Shown in pieces: positions 1 through 7,111 of a stretch of 11,959 nucleotides of DNA; the stretch's first letter is position 1, and each line of letters starts with the position of its first letter. This DNA comes from Pseudomonadota bacterium (lineage in GTDB: Bacteria > Pseudomonadota > Gammaproteobacteria > Enterobacterales > Enterobacteriaceae). The stretch is from NCBI GenBank assembly GCA_023454395.1, contig JAEYFY010000398.1, positions 1 through 11,959 of the forward strand. The letters are read 5' to 3'. The notes beneath the pieces are model-generated. The model did no database searches and was not told the origin of the DNA. It saw only the letters and a program-made list of their open reading frames with translations. The position numbers and the translations under genes were made by a program.

Positions 1-426
1 TTATTGTTTACTGCTTATCCCCAGCAATCGTGTTACCTATTTGAAGCGCAGACAAAATAGATATGATCACTTTCAGTAGTACTGAACGATAACAAGCAAA
101 TAACTTTACAGTCACGGTTAATCTACCTGAATACAGAAATAATAATATGTCTTAAATCAAAAAAATCAAATGTTTTAAAATATACTGCAATATTTTGAAA
201 TATTTGCAATATCTCATCATTAAGTAAGAAATATTTAACAGATGTGTCAATTTTTAAACCTATCCAACACAAGAGAGTTTATCTAAAAAAAGATAATTCG
301 TCAAACCGTAAGTACTTAGAATATAGTGTCTATTTTTTTACTTTATGTAGAATCTCACTACGGGTAAACAAATTGTCTAAAGATATTCGATATGATTAAT
401 GTTTAGATAAATTTATTAATATCCAT

Positions 427-452
427 TAAAAAACACTTTCCGATGCCGAAAA
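427..452 (+). promoter_or_regulatory. Possible sigma-28 (FliA) type promoter
   Basis: TAAA at 427-430 is followed after 14 bases by GCCGAAAA at 445-452. The enterobacterial flagellar sigma-28 consensus is TAAA, 15 bases, GCCGATAA, so this is one base short in spacing and has two mismatches in the -10. A transcript from about 460 would run into the terminator at 501-538, giving an RNA of roughly 80 nt. No ORF lies between them. The match is weak and could be chance in this AT-rich DNA. Confidence 0.2.
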
Positions 453-500
453 ACTGTATAAATCATTTAGAAAATGGAAAAAAAATTTAATAAAAAAAAT

Positions 501-538
501 AGTGAGAAAAAATATTTTTGCTGTTTTCTCACTTTTTT
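501..538. terminator. Rho-independent terminator, probably bidirectional
   Basis: AGTGAGAAAA (501-510) pairs perfectly with TTTTCTCACT (524-533) across a 13-base loop, followed by T's to 538 on the plus strand. On the other side an A-run (492-499) gives a T-run for minus-strand transcripts, so it can act in both directions. On the minus strand it would stop transcripts passing beyond murJ. No recognised plus-strand gene ends just before it. Confidence 0.7.
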
Positions 539-579
539 CTCTTTCTAAGAATATACAGATCTGCGTAACTAAATACTAA

Positions 580-601
580 AAGTGTGATCTATGTAGCATT
601 A
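580..601 (+). promoter_or_regulatory. CRP-like half-conserved site
   Basis: The 22 bases at 580-601 fit the CRP consensus well in the left half (TGTGATCTA, 583-591) and only partly in the right half. The site lies about 30-50 bases upstream of the possible small ORF at 633. A TATAAA at 600-605 follows directly, but no good -35 pairs with it. This is a motif match by eye only. Confidence 0.2.
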
Positions 602-632
602 TAAATAGTCTAAAAATAGAGGAAGGTTCTAA

Positions 633-740
633 ATGAAGAGAATTACATTGATAAAAGTATTGTTAATTTTGCAACTCCTCGCTTTTATACAAAAGCGAGG
701 AGTTCGTGTTATCAGTTATAAAGCACGTAGTGAGAAATGA
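633..740 (+). CDS. Possible 35-aa small hydrophobic peptide
   Basis: An ATG at 633 lies six bases after a strong Shine-Dalgarno sequence (AGGAAGG, 620-626) and opens a 35-codon frame ending with TGA at 738-740. The peptide begins [18 protein letters not shown], a basic start followed by a hydrophobic segment, and has a basic tail, the layout of a small membrane or leader peptide. The frame runs antisense over the last 25 bases of murJ and contains both arms of the perfect hairpin at 673-704. A half-conserved CRP-like site lies upstream at 580-601. I do not recognise a family. The ribosome binding site supports translation, but the embedded hairpin may mean the frame is fortuitous. Confidence 0.25.
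   Translation: MKRITLIKVLLILQLLAFIQKRGVRVISYKARSEK
673..704. terminator. Perfect 14-bp hairpin after the murJ stop
   Basis: AACTCCTCGCTTTT (673-686) and AAAAGCGAGGAGTT (691-704) are exact complements around a four-base loop. The structure begins 12 bases beyond the murJ stop codon on the minus strand, where a terminator would be expected. A run of T's directly after the stem is lacking in both directions, so it is not a textbook rho-independent terminator. It may instead protect the murJ mRNA 3' end, with termination at 501-538. Confidence 0.5.
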
Positions 741-2251
741 CGAGGTCTAAACCCTAGCCCATACAGCGCAACAAAATAACTTCCTGCTCCAGCTACGACA
801 ACTAACAACAAGCGTAAGATACGCATTAACATATTGCCGCTATCCCAACTTGGCATGATCCACAACATTCCAGCTAATACAGCGCCCATTACAGCAAGCG
901 CAATAACAAGTTTTAATAAGAATACAGGCCAGCCAGCTAAAGGCTTATAGATATTTTTCTTGCGGATCTGCCAAAACAACATCGAGGCATTAAAACATGC
1001 CGCAATACCGATTGAGAGCGCAAGACCTACATGTTTTAAACTACCAATAAATGCAAGGTTCATTAATTGTGTGAGAATTAATGTCGCAATAGCAATTTTT
1101 ACGGGCGTTTTAATATCCTGACGAGAATAAAAACCCGGTGCTAAGATTTTTATGATAATCAGCCCCATTAACCCAACACAGTAAGCGATTAGCGCTTGTT
1201 GCGTCATCAGTGCATCATGAGCATTAAAATTACCATACTGGAACAAAGACGCAGTTAAAGGTCCAGATAATACCGCTAAACCAATAGTACAAGGCAGCGC
1301 TAATAAGAAGCACAGTCTTAATCCCCAATCCATTAATTTTCTATATTCTTCAGTATTGCCACTGGCAAAACTCTTCGATAATGAAGGAAGTAAAATTGTA
1401 CCTAATGCAACGCCTAATACCCCTGTCGGTAATTCCATCAAACGGTCGGCATAATACATCCAAGAAACTGAACCAGAAACTAAGAAGGAAGCAAAAATAG
1501 TATTGATAATTAACGATATTTGGCTAACCGAAACCCCTAAAATTGCAGGTCCCATCAGTTTCATCACACGCCAAACACCGCTATTTTTAAATGAAATACG
1601 CGGCAAAACCAGCATACCGATTTTTTTCAAATGCGGTAATTGATAACCAAGTTGTAATATTCCCCCAGCAACAACCGCCCACGCTAATGCCATAATAGGA
1701 GGATTACAATAAGGTGCGACCACTAAAGCGAAAAAGATCATGCTGACATTGAGTAGCGTTGGTGCAAAAGCGGGTACTGAAAAACGATTCCAAGTATTTA
1801 AAATAGAGCCTGTCAATGAAGCCAGTGAAATAAGAAAAATATAAGGAAAGGTGATCCGTAATAGATCGGTTGTTAATTGGAATTTATCAGGCGAACTACT
1901 AAAACCCGGCGCTGTAACATAAATCACCCAAGGCGCAGCTATAATGCCAATCACGGTGACCACGGCTAAAATAAGCGTCAGCATACCCGAAACGTAAGCA
2001 ATAAAAGTACGCGTTGCTTCCTCACCTTGCTGATTTTTATATTCTGCCAAGATCGGAACAAATGCTTGAGAAAATGCCCCTTCTGCAAAAATACGCCGCA
2101 ATAAGTTTGGCAATTTAAAAGCAACAAAAAAGGCATCTGTTGCCATACCTGCACCAAAAATACGCGCAATAATTGCATCGCGAATAAATCCTAGTACCCG
2201 TGAAAATAAGGTCATAGAACTCACTGCAGCAAGTGATTTAAGTAAATTCAT
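716..2251 (-). CDS. murJ: Lipid II flippase MurJ (MviN)
   Basis: This 511-residue polytopic inner-membrane protein moves the peptidoglycan precursor lipid II from the cytoplasmic to the periplasmic face. Its length equals E. coli MurJ, and the start ([20 protein letters not shown]) is typical of the MOP-exporter superfamily. Residues known to matter in E. coli MurJ are in register: Arg18, Arg24, Asp39, Arg52 and Arg270 (in YYADR). Hydrophobic segments run through the whole chain, consistent with 14 membrane helices. The ATG has only a weak ribosome binding site (AGAAT). In E. coli the order is rimJ-yceH-mviM-murJ-flgN; here yceH and mviM are absent between rimJ and murJ. A TATAGT at 2294-2299 upstream may be its own -10 element. 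Confidence 0.97.
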   Translation of the reverse strand: MNLLKSLAAVSSMTLFSRVLGFIRDAIIARIFGAGMATDAFFVAFKLPNLLRRIFAEGAFSQAFVPILAEYKNQQGEEATRTFIAYVSGMLTLILAVVTVIGIIAAPWVIYVTAPGFSSSPDKFQLTTDLLRITFPYIFLISLASLTGSILNTWNRFSVPAFAPTLLNVSMIFFALVVAPYCNPPIMALAWAVVAGGILQLGYQLPHLKKIGMLVLPRISFKNSGVWRVMKLMGPAILGVSVSQISLIINTIFASFLVSGSVSWMYYADRLMELPTGVLGVALGTILLPSLSKSFASGNTEEYRKLMDWGLRLCFLLALPCTIGLAVLSGPLTASLFQYGNFNAHDALMTQQALIAYCVGLMGLIIIKILAPGFYSRQDIKTPVKIAIATLILTQLMNLAFIGSLKHVGLALSIGIAACFNASMLFWQIRKKNIYKPLAGWPVFLLKLVIALAVMGAVLAGMLWIMPSWDSGNMLMRILRLLLVVVAGAGSYFVALYGLGFRPRHFSLRAL

Positions 2252-2293
2252 AAAGTTATTCTAATTTTTGTTGAATGGAATAAAAAGAAAGGG

Positions 2294-2299
2294 ACTATA
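2294..2299 (-). promoter_or_regulatory. Possible murJ -10 element
   Basis: TATAGT on the minus strand lies about 43 bases upstream of the murJ start codon. No good -35 sits at 16-18 bases; TTGATT occurs 20 bases upstream, which is too far for an optimal promoter. The 140-base gap between the TetR remnant and murJ leaves room for a promoter, but this assignment is tentative. Confidence 0.25.
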
Positions 2300-2391
2300 C
2301 TCCGTCTCTAACATCGAAAAATCAATCTTCAATTAGCTAAGAATATGCTGACTCTGCTTATCTTCGACTAACCAAAGCGATTAAAAAATAG

Positions 2392-2706
2392 CTACTTATG
2401 CTTTGTAAGCATTTTTCTCAACATCGCTTCCAACATAACCTGATCCTCACTCTCATTAAATTCAGGATCGATAATATTTCTTCCCATAGAACCCTCTGCG
2501 ATAACTAGCAACCATGTTGCAATTTTCTCTGGCTCCAGTGTTGAGTCTATCTGCCCTTTTTTAATACCGTTTTTCAGCATCGCAATCAAACGCTGTTTGT
2601 TGTTTCTTTCATTTTCAATAAAAATCTCGTGAATGCTCGCATTACGCGATGCTTCAGCAAAAAATTCAATACTAATTAAATTGAATACTTTTAATATTGA
2701 TAGCAC
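2392..2706 (-). pseudogene. TetR/AcrR-type regulator remnant (C-terminal part only)
   Basis: The frame gives about 104 residues from a GTG at 2704-2706, and reads open further upstream to the rimJ stop codon. Its sequence (IEFFAEASRN, then KQRLIAMLKNGIKKGQI, EPEKIATWLLVIAEG) is typical of the ligand-binding, dimerising C-terminal domain of TetR/AcrR regulators. The N-terminal helix-turn-helix of about 60-80 residues is missing, and rimJ occupies the DNA where it should lie. It therefore cannot be a normal DNA-binding repressor. It stands where yceH and mviM lie in E. coli, suggesting rearrangement. A weak AGGA lies three bases before the GTG, so a short product is possible. The TetR-family call is by sequence character, not a search. 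Confidence 0.6.
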
Positions 2707-2748
2707 TAATCCTAACCAATGTCGGCAATTAGAGGCTGTTTGGAATTT

Positions 2749-3330
2749 TTAACGTTTAAAATATGTTCGCGTTGTTAATGCAGTTAATACGTGATCTCGC
2801 CACTCTTGATTAATTTGTAGATAGTTTTTGGCGTAGCCTTCCCGTTCAAAACCATGTTTAGCTAATAGGTTTCCACTGCGTAAATTATGAGGCATATAAT
2901 TTGCCATAATACGATGCATCCCTTGCTGTCGTTGCATATAGCGAAGTGTTTCCGTTAAAGCTTCCGACATATAGCCCTGACCTTGCCATTTTTCACCAAC
3001 GGAATATCCCAAGAAGCAGGCATTAAAAGCGCCACGCATAACATTGCTGTAATTAGCAACACCAATAATTTCATCTTCATTTTGTGTTAATAGCAGAAAA
3101 TGAAAAGCACTTTCTTGTCGATGTAGTTCGTTCATATATTGTAAACGGTGATCCCAACCGGAGGGCAAATAATGTGTTTTATCTCTTACGGGTTCCCATG
3201 GAATTAAAAAGCGACGATTTAATGTATAATAATCAGCCAATCTTTCAGCATCTCTTTCATATGCTAAACGTATTACCATTCTTTGTGTTTCAAAACGAAT
3301 TTTAGGAATTCCGCCACGATAACCAAACAT
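2749..3330 (-). CDS. rimJ: Ribosomal protein S5 alanine N-acetyltransferase RimJ
   Basis: RimJ is a GNAT-fold enzyme that transfers acetyl from acetyl-CoA to the N-terminal alanine of ribosomal protein S5, and in E. coli also helps 30S subunit maturation. At 193 residues it matches the E. coli enzyme (194) nearly throughout: MFGYR start, WEPVRD near 46-51, GVANYSN near 100, the acetyl-CoA-binding segment around [25 protein letters not shown] near 147-157, and [13 protein letters not shown] at the end. The ATG at 3328-3330 gives this conserved N-terminus. The gene is divergent from mdtH, with a shared 196-base control region. Its TAA stop is in frame with the TetR remnant that follows. Confidence 0.97.
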   Translation of the reverse strand: MFGYRGGIPKIRFETQRMVIRLAYERDAERLADYYTLNRRFLIPWEPVRDKTHYLPSGWDHRLQYMNELHRQESAFHFLLLTQNEDEIIGVANYSNVMRGAFNACFLGYSVGEKWQGQGYMSEALTETLRYMQRQQGMHRIMANYMPHNLRSGNLLAKHGFEREGYAKNYLQINQEWRDHVLTALTTRTYFKR

Positions 3331-3349
3331 TACGATCTCATTATCCTTT

Positions 3350-3377
3350 GATATAAATAAGTCTAATTCTGAAGCAA
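3350..3377 (-). promoter_or_regulatory. Possible rimJ promoter
   Basis: On the minus strand TTGCTT (3372-3377) and TATATC (3350-3355) are separated by 16 bases and would start transcription near 3343, giving a short leader before the rimJ ATG at 3330. Spacing and sequence are acceptable but not strong. Confidence 0.3.
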
Positions 3378-3465
3378 CTCTTCTTATTCTGCCACTAACC
3401 TTAATAAAAAAATATCATCTTTAATTTACTAGGAATTATGCACATTTAGAGACAGAATAGCTGAA

Positions 3466-3480
3466 GAAATAAATTATTTC
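3466..3480. promoter_or_regulatory. Palindrome in the rimJ-mdtH control region
   Basis: GAAATAAATTATTTC is a perfect 7+1+7 palindrome 46 bases upstream of the mdtH start codon, in the divergent region between rimJ and mdtH. It has the size of an operator half-site pair, but AT-rich palindromes arise easily here and I do not assign a regulator. Confidence 0.2.
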
Positions 3481-3526
3481 ATTCCCCCCTATTTTATTTA
3501 AATTATTTGCTTATTGATGGTGAGTA

Positions 3527-4729
3527 ATGGCGCTGGTAACACAAGCCCGCACTTTGGGTAAATACTTCCTCCTAATTGACAATATGTTAGTTGTCTTAGG
3601 TTTTTTCGTCGTTTTTCCGCTTATTTCTATTCGTTTCGTCGAACAATTAGGTTGGGCTGGTGTTATTGTCGGCTTTGCATTAGGGCTTCGACAATTAGTG
3701 CAACAAGGTCTTGGCATTTTTGGTGGCGCTATTGCAGACCGTTTTGGTGCAAAACCCATGATAATAACAGGCATGTTATTACGAGCTTTAGGTTTTGCTT
3801 TAATGGCAATGGCAGATCAACCTTGGATACTTTGGTTATCTTGCATTTTATCTGCATTAGGTGGGACTTTATTTGATCCGCCTCGTACAGCGCTAGTTAT
3901 CAAGTTAACCCGGCCTTATGAGCGCGGTCGTTTTTATTCTTTATTATTAATGCAAGATAGCGCTGGCGCTGTTATTGGCGCTCTCATCGGTAGTTGGTTA
4001 TTACAGTATGATTTTCATTTAGTTTGCTGGGTCGGTGCGGGTGTTTTTGTTATCGCAGCCTTATTTAATGCTTGGTTATTACCCGCTTACCGTATATCCA
4101 CAACCCGAACACCAATTAAAGAAGGATTAAAACGGGTATTTATTGATAAACGCTTTGTTAGTTATGTCTTAACGCTGACAGGCTATTTTGTATTATCCGT
4201 TCAAGTCATGTTGATGTTTCCTATTATCGTCAATGATATTGCGGGCACACCAACCGCCGTAAAATGGATGTATGCCATTGAAGCACTGCTTTCTTTAACA
4301 TTGCTTTATCCTATTGCTCGCTGGAGTGAGAAACATTTCAAATTAGAACAGCGTTTAATGGCTGGCTTATTTTTAATGAGCATCAGTATGTTCCCTATTG
4401 GTATGATCCATTCATTACAAAGCATCTTCTTGATTATTGGCTTGTTTTATCTTGGTACTATTACGGCAGAGCCTGCACGCGAAACATTAAGTGCATCACT
4501 TGCTGATCCTCGCGCTCGTGGTAGTTATATGGGCTTTAGCCGATTAGGCTTAGCGTTTGGTGGTGCAATTGGTTATACCGGTGGTGGATGGATGTATGAT
4601 TTAGGTAATCAATTTGATATGCCTGAATTGCCTTGGTTCTTACTGGGAACGGTAGGTTTAATAACACTTTATGCATTACATCGCCAATTTAATCGTAAAA
4701 AAATAGAAACAGCCATGCTTACTCCTTAA
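3527..4729 (+). CDS. mdtH: Multidrug efflux MFS transporter MdtH
   Basis: A 400-residue inner-membrane transporter of the major facilitator superfamily (DHA1 drug:H+ antiporters), almost the length of E. coli MdtH (402) and very similar to it. Diagnostic stretches are [20 protein letters not shown] at the N-terminus, the loop 2-3 motif [12 protein letters not shown] (about residues 65-77), [10 protein letters not shown] near 120, [20 protein letters not shown] (motif C-like region), [23 protein letters not shown], and [30 protein letters not shown]. In E. coli, overproduced MdtH gives modest fluoroquinolone resistance. The ATG at 3527 follows GGTGAG. It is 42 bases upstream of yceB without a terminator between, so the two are probably cotranscribed. 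E. coli has grxB between them; it is absent here. Confidence 0.96.
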   Translation: MALVTQARTLGKYFLLIDNMLVVLGFFVVFPLISIRFVEQLGWAGVIVGFALGLRQLVQQGLGIFGGAIADRFGAKPMIITGMLLRALGFALMAMADQPWILWLSCILSALGGTLFDPPRTALVIKLTRPYERGRFYSLLLMQDSAGAVIGALIGSWLLQYDFHLVCWVGAGVFVIAALFNAWLLPAYRISTTRTPIKEGLKRVFIDKRFVSYVLTLTGYFVLSVQVMLMFPIIVNDIAGTPTAVKWMYAIEALLSLTLLYPIARWSEKHFKLEQRLMAGLFLMSISMFPIGMIHSLQSIFLIIGLFYLGTITAEPARETLSASLADPRARGSYMGFSRLGLAFGGAIGYTGGGWMYDLGNQFDMPELPWFLLGTVGLITLYALHRQFNRKKIETAMLTP

Positions 4730-4760
4730 AGATCGGGTAAACTTTTAGTTATCAATGATC

Positions 4761-4774
4761 AAGGAGTGTTTATG
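4761..4774 (+). promoter_or_regulatory. Ribosome binding site that fixes the yceB start
   Basis: AAGGAG (4761-4766) lies five bases before the ATG at 4772-4774. An in-frame GTG at 4766-4768 overlaps this Shine-Dalgarno sequence and would add two residues, but has no ribosome binding site of its own, so 4772 is the start used here. Confidence 0.85.
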
Positions 4775-5326
4775 AAAGCAATTTTTCTAACAGCTATATT
4801 AGTATTAACAAGCTTAGTCACAGGATGTGATCAGCTCAAGCAATTTGATGTGAGTGAAAACCTTATTAATGACTATATCAGTCACAAAATAAATCTCCAG
4901 AAACACATTGGTGAAGATGAAGTTGTATCCGCTGATATTAAATTGAGCAATCTTTCCATTCAAATTGGTCGCACGGAGCCAGGTAAAATTAGTCTTTCTG
5001 GTACAACCGACCTAACAATTAATTCATTCTTTGGTAAGACAAACGCTAAAGTGGAGCTTACGTTATCAGGTCAACCTTCTTATCAAGCTGATAAAGGGGC
5101 GATATACATAAAATCAATGGCTATTGATAGCTACAAAGTTTCTCCAGAAAAAATGGATGCTGTAGTTGTAGCACTAAAACCTTATTTAGATTCTACAATC
5201 ACAACTTACTTTGATAATCATCCTGTTTATGTTCTTAATCCGGAAAAAAACAGTGCTGAAGCAGCTGCGTTTAAACTGGCTAAAGGAATTGAAGTTAAAC
5301 CGGGTAAATTCGTGATCCAGCTTTAA
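4772..5326 (+). CDS. yceB: YceB-family lipoprotein (DUF1439)
   Basis: This 184-residue envelope lipoprotein resembles E. coli YceB, a DUF1439 protein of uncertain function. The signal peptide MKAIFLTAILVLTSLVTGC carries a lipobox (LVTGC), so signal peptidase II would cleave before Cys19. The mature part shows family landmarks such as LSNLSIQIGRTEPGKISLSGTT, PEKMDAVVVALKPYL, HPVYVL and LAKGIEVKPGKFVIQL at the end. Residue +2 after the lipid-bearing cysteine is aspartate, which by the E. coli Lol rule keeps lipoproteins in the inner membrane; E. coli YceB has asparagine there. It follows mdtH and ends before a strong terminator, forming a two-gene unit. Confidence 0.93.
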   Translation: MKAIFLTAILVLTSLVTGCDQLKQFDVSENLINDYISHKINLQKHIGEDEVVSADIKLSNLSIQIGRTEPGKISLSGTTDLTINSFFGKTNAKVELTLSGQPSYQADKGAIYIKSMAIDSYKVSPEKMDAVVVALKPYLDSTITTYFDNHPVYVLNPEKNSAEAAAFKLAKGIEVKPGKFVIQL

Positions 5327-5369
5327 TAATCACCAAGGTCAATTAAAAATATTTATCGTCATTAATGAC

Positions 5370-5398
5370 AAAGGCAAACCTAATGGTTTGCCTTTTTT
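5370..5398 (+). terminator. Rho-independent terminator of mdtH-yceB
   Basis: AAAGGCAAACC (5370-5380), a TAAT loop, and GGTTTGCCTTT (5385-5395) form a perfect 11-bp hairpin followed by T's to 5398. It starts 44 bases after the yceB stop and separates yceB from the convergent ycdY. Confidence 0.93.
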
Positions 5399-5435
5399 AT
5401 GAATAATAAAATGCTTTTACAAAGAAATATTTATA

Positions 5436-6008
5436 TTACTCTGCTTCTGCCTCATCGCTCTCTTCATCATCAGAGAGTTCTTCGCGTAACGCTGATAATG
5501 CACCACGCGCAACACCTGCTAGTGTACGATAAAAGCCACTGGTTGCATGAGCTTCAACTTTACCTAAAAATGTTCCAGCCCAAGGCAGCAAATATTCATC
5601 AAATAATTGTATTTGTGCTAAGACTTCATCTTGCGCAGAATTATCTTCAAGCCATGAAGCAGCAAGTAATAAAGAACCAAAACTGTCTGTTGCATTGTCA
5701 GTAACAGGCATCCCTCTTGTGACTAGGAATTGACGAATATCGTCTTCTTTAATTTCTTCATAATCATGGGCATAAACAGATACCGCAGGCGCATCACCAC
5801 CAAAAAGAGATTGATAATCAGCTTCAACAATAGCCAAATCTTTAACACTATTTTTTAAGGTGTTAAATAGCTCATCTTGCTCTAATGGCCATAATTGGCT
5901 CAGTTTCCCTTCACCAATCATTTTTATAATTGGCGCTAAGATAGGATCATTGGGTTCACGTTGAAATAATGTGCCTAAAAGACGACAAACAATCGAAAAT
6001 TCATTCAT
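5436..6008 (-). CDS. ycdY: TorD-family chaperone YcdY
   Basis: A 190-residue cytoplasmic protein of the TorD/DmsD chaperone family, closest to E. coli YcdY (184). Landmarks are the start MNEFSIVCRLLGTLF, GEGKLSQLWPLEQDEL (about 32-47), DYQSLFGGD with the family's aspartate-rich loop, TRGMPVTD, SFGSLLLAASWLED, and DEYLLPWAGTFLGKVEAHATSGFYRTLA. The tail from about 175 is a strongly acidic Glu/Asp/Ser stretch. E. coli YcdY assists zinc loading of its neighbour-encoded phosphatase YcdX and has been linked to swarming. ycdX, which in E. coli sits between ghrA and ycdY, is not in this window. The ATG at 6006-6008 gives the conserved N-terminus. It converges on yceB. Confidence 0.94.
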   Translation of the reverse strand: MNEFSIVCRLLGTLFQREPNDPILAPIIKMIGEGKLSQLWPLEQDELFNTLKNSVKDLAIVEADYQSLFGGDAPAVSVYAHDYEEIKEDDIRQFLVTRGMPVTDNATDSFGSLLLAASWLEDNSAQDEVLAQIQLFDEYLLPWAGTFLGKVEAHATSGFYRTLAGVARGALSALREELSDDEESDEAEAE

Positions 6009-6125
6009 TCTATTTTTACCCCATAAAGTTTCGCGTTATTGTGCTTTTAATGGTAAGAAAATCAACTTTTTTCGTCATGTCTCTTTTATTGTTAATATTA
6101 ACCTTACTATCTGTGTTCTCTTAAA

Positions 6126-6179
6126 ACAGAAAAAGCGCGCTCTTATTATTAAGTCTTCTACTTAATATAAGAAACGCGC
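6126..6179 (-). terminator. Rho-independent terminator of the hydroxylase gene
   Basis: GCGCG (6135-6139) plus TCTTAT and ATTAAGT pair with ACTTAAT, ATAAGA and CGCGC (to 6179), a long stem with small bulges and a five-base loop. Read on the minus strand the stem is followed by TTTTT, CTG, TTTT, so it terminates minus-strand transcription about 85 bases after the hydroxylase stop. It uncouples that gene from ycdY, which must then have its own promoter within 6009-6125. Confidence 0.8.
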
Positions 6180-6265
6180 CTAATCCCATGCTACTTATCT
6201 TTTAAAGTAATTTTATAATAAAGTATTAAAAACGACTTTATGACAACAGCATTTTATTGTATTTG

Positions 6266-6874
6266 TTAACTGGCTATATCAAGAAAATTATCTCTTACAC
6301 CATTCACACGAAACCACCCTGCAATACTTATTCTCTCTTTAAAAGTAGGAAGTACTTCATGAGGGAATTGCTCTGAAAGGAAAACGACCAAACGTCCACC
6401 TTTTGGAGCGACTGTCGCAAGTTCATTATCTTCCAAATCATAAATAACTAACTCACCGCCATCTTCTTTTGTCCAATCCTCATTAAGATACAAGACTGTC
6501 GTTAAACGGCGAGTGACATTTTCTTTAAATGCATCAAGGTGTTTTTTATAAAAAGCGCCTTTCTCATAACAAGCAAAATGCGCTTCGTATTCAAAAAGAC
6601 CTAAATAAAATTCTCGGTTAACAGCACGTTGAATAGACTCCATTTGCATTAAATAATGCTGAACGGGTGTTCCCATTTCAGGTTCTAACCAACGTATTTT
6701 ATCACTTCGAATAGTGGTTTCTGCGAGTCGATTTTCATGACGACCAATACGCGCTTGCTGTGCATCACCATCAAAACAAGCGCGCAGTTGTTGAACAGCC
6801 TCTGGTGTGAGGAAATCATCCCATACACACCATCCTTTCTCTGCTATTTGCTCAAGAAGTTCTGCTATATTCAT
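6266..6874 (-). CDS. 2-oxoglutarate/Fe(II) dioxygenase, prolyl-hydroxylase type
   Basis: A 202-residue enzyme of the double-stranded beta-helix 2-oxoglutarate/Fe(II) dioxygenase superfamily. The iron triad is visible: His112 and Asp114 (KKHLDAF) and His172 (FPHEV), with Arg181 (ERISIAGWFR) as the expected 2-oxoglutarate-binding residue. The layout VTRRLTTVLYLN, GGELVIYD, APKGGRLVVFLSEQFPHEVLP is that of the bacterial relatives of human PHD2/EGLN, whose Pseudomonas member (PPHD) hydroxylates a proline of elongation factor Tu. Substrate assignment here is inference. No signal peptide, so cytoplasmic. It has a good promoter at 6908-6937 and its own terminator, so it is probably a single-gene unit; there is no clear ribosome binding site before the ATG. 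Confidence 0.88.
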   Translation of the reverse strand: MNIAELLEQIAEKGWCVWDDFLTPEAVQQLRACFDGDAQQARIGRHENRLAETTIRSDKIRWLEPEMGTPVQHYLMQMESIQRAVNREFYLGLFEYEAHFACYEKGAFYKKHLDAFKENVTRRLTTVLYLNEDWTKEDGGELVIYDLEDNELATVAPKGGRLVVFLSEQFPHEVLPTFKERISIAGWFRVNGVRDNFLDIAS

Positions 6875-6907
6875 TAAGTATATTGTCTGATAAACATGGG
6901 AAACTAC

Positions 6908-6937
6908 TTTATATCACCAAGTTAAGCAGAATTACAA
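6908..6937 (-). promoter_or_regulatory. Promoter of the hydroxylase gene
   Basis: On the minus strand TTGTAA (6932-6937) and TATAAA (6908-6913) are separated by 18 bases. Transcription would start near 6901, some 27 bases before the ATG at 6874. Both boxes fit the sigma-70 consensus well. Confidence 0.6.
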
Positions 6938-7111
6938 TTTAATAAACTTATCTTTTCGATAACATCAATTAATTAGAGATAAATCTTATAAAAATCAAAA
7001 ATAAAAGATCAAACAAGATTTAACACTATTGATGCTTTTAAAAACCTCATTTTCACAAGGGTCATTTTATAAGTTGCATCACATTAACAATAAGTAAAAT
7101 GAATGATTTGC
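6938..7111. other. Intergenic region downstream of the AvrE-like gene
   Basis: No ORF of note is seen. No clear rho-independent terminator follows the AvrE-like stop. An 8-bp inverted repeat TAAATCTT (6980-6987) and AAGATTTA (7015-7022) is present with a 27-base spacer and no T-tail. AvrE-like transcripts may therefore run through into the hydroxylase gene. Confidence 0.4.

Larger units (their letters stand above)
1..600. other. AT-rich intergenic stretch without a recognised gene
   Basis: I see no convincing protein-coding gene here. The stretch is A+T-rich with many stops in all frames. It contains an imperfect inverted repeat at 186-208 (TGCAATATTT, then TGA, then a matching right arm with one bulged T), the direct repeat TGCAATAT at 186-193 and 205-212, a small hairpin TTATCT/AGATAA at 279-296, and a strong terminator-like hairpin at 501-538 listed separately. 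In E. coli, flagellar genes (flgN onward) follow murJ, so this may be a regulatory stretch next to flagellar genes outside the window; that is inference only. Confidence 0.5.

Noticed and set aside
8..115. 35-codon minus-strand frame from a GTG, with a hydrophobic stretch
   Set aside because: It has no properly spaced ribosome binding site, begins with GTG, and resembles no family I know; short frames of this size are expected by chance.
1978..2178. 66-codon minus-strand frame inside murJ
   Set aside because: It overlaps the coding strand of murJ in another frame and shows no family features.
5399..5704. 101-codon plus-strand frame beyond the yceB terminator
   Set aside because: It is antisense to ycdY, starts right after a strong terminator, and its composition mirrors the ycdY codons.
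5971..6165. 64-codon plus-strand frame across the ycdY start
   Set aside because: It lies antisense to the ycdY start and its control region and runs into the hydroxylase terminator stem; no ribosome binding site is seen.
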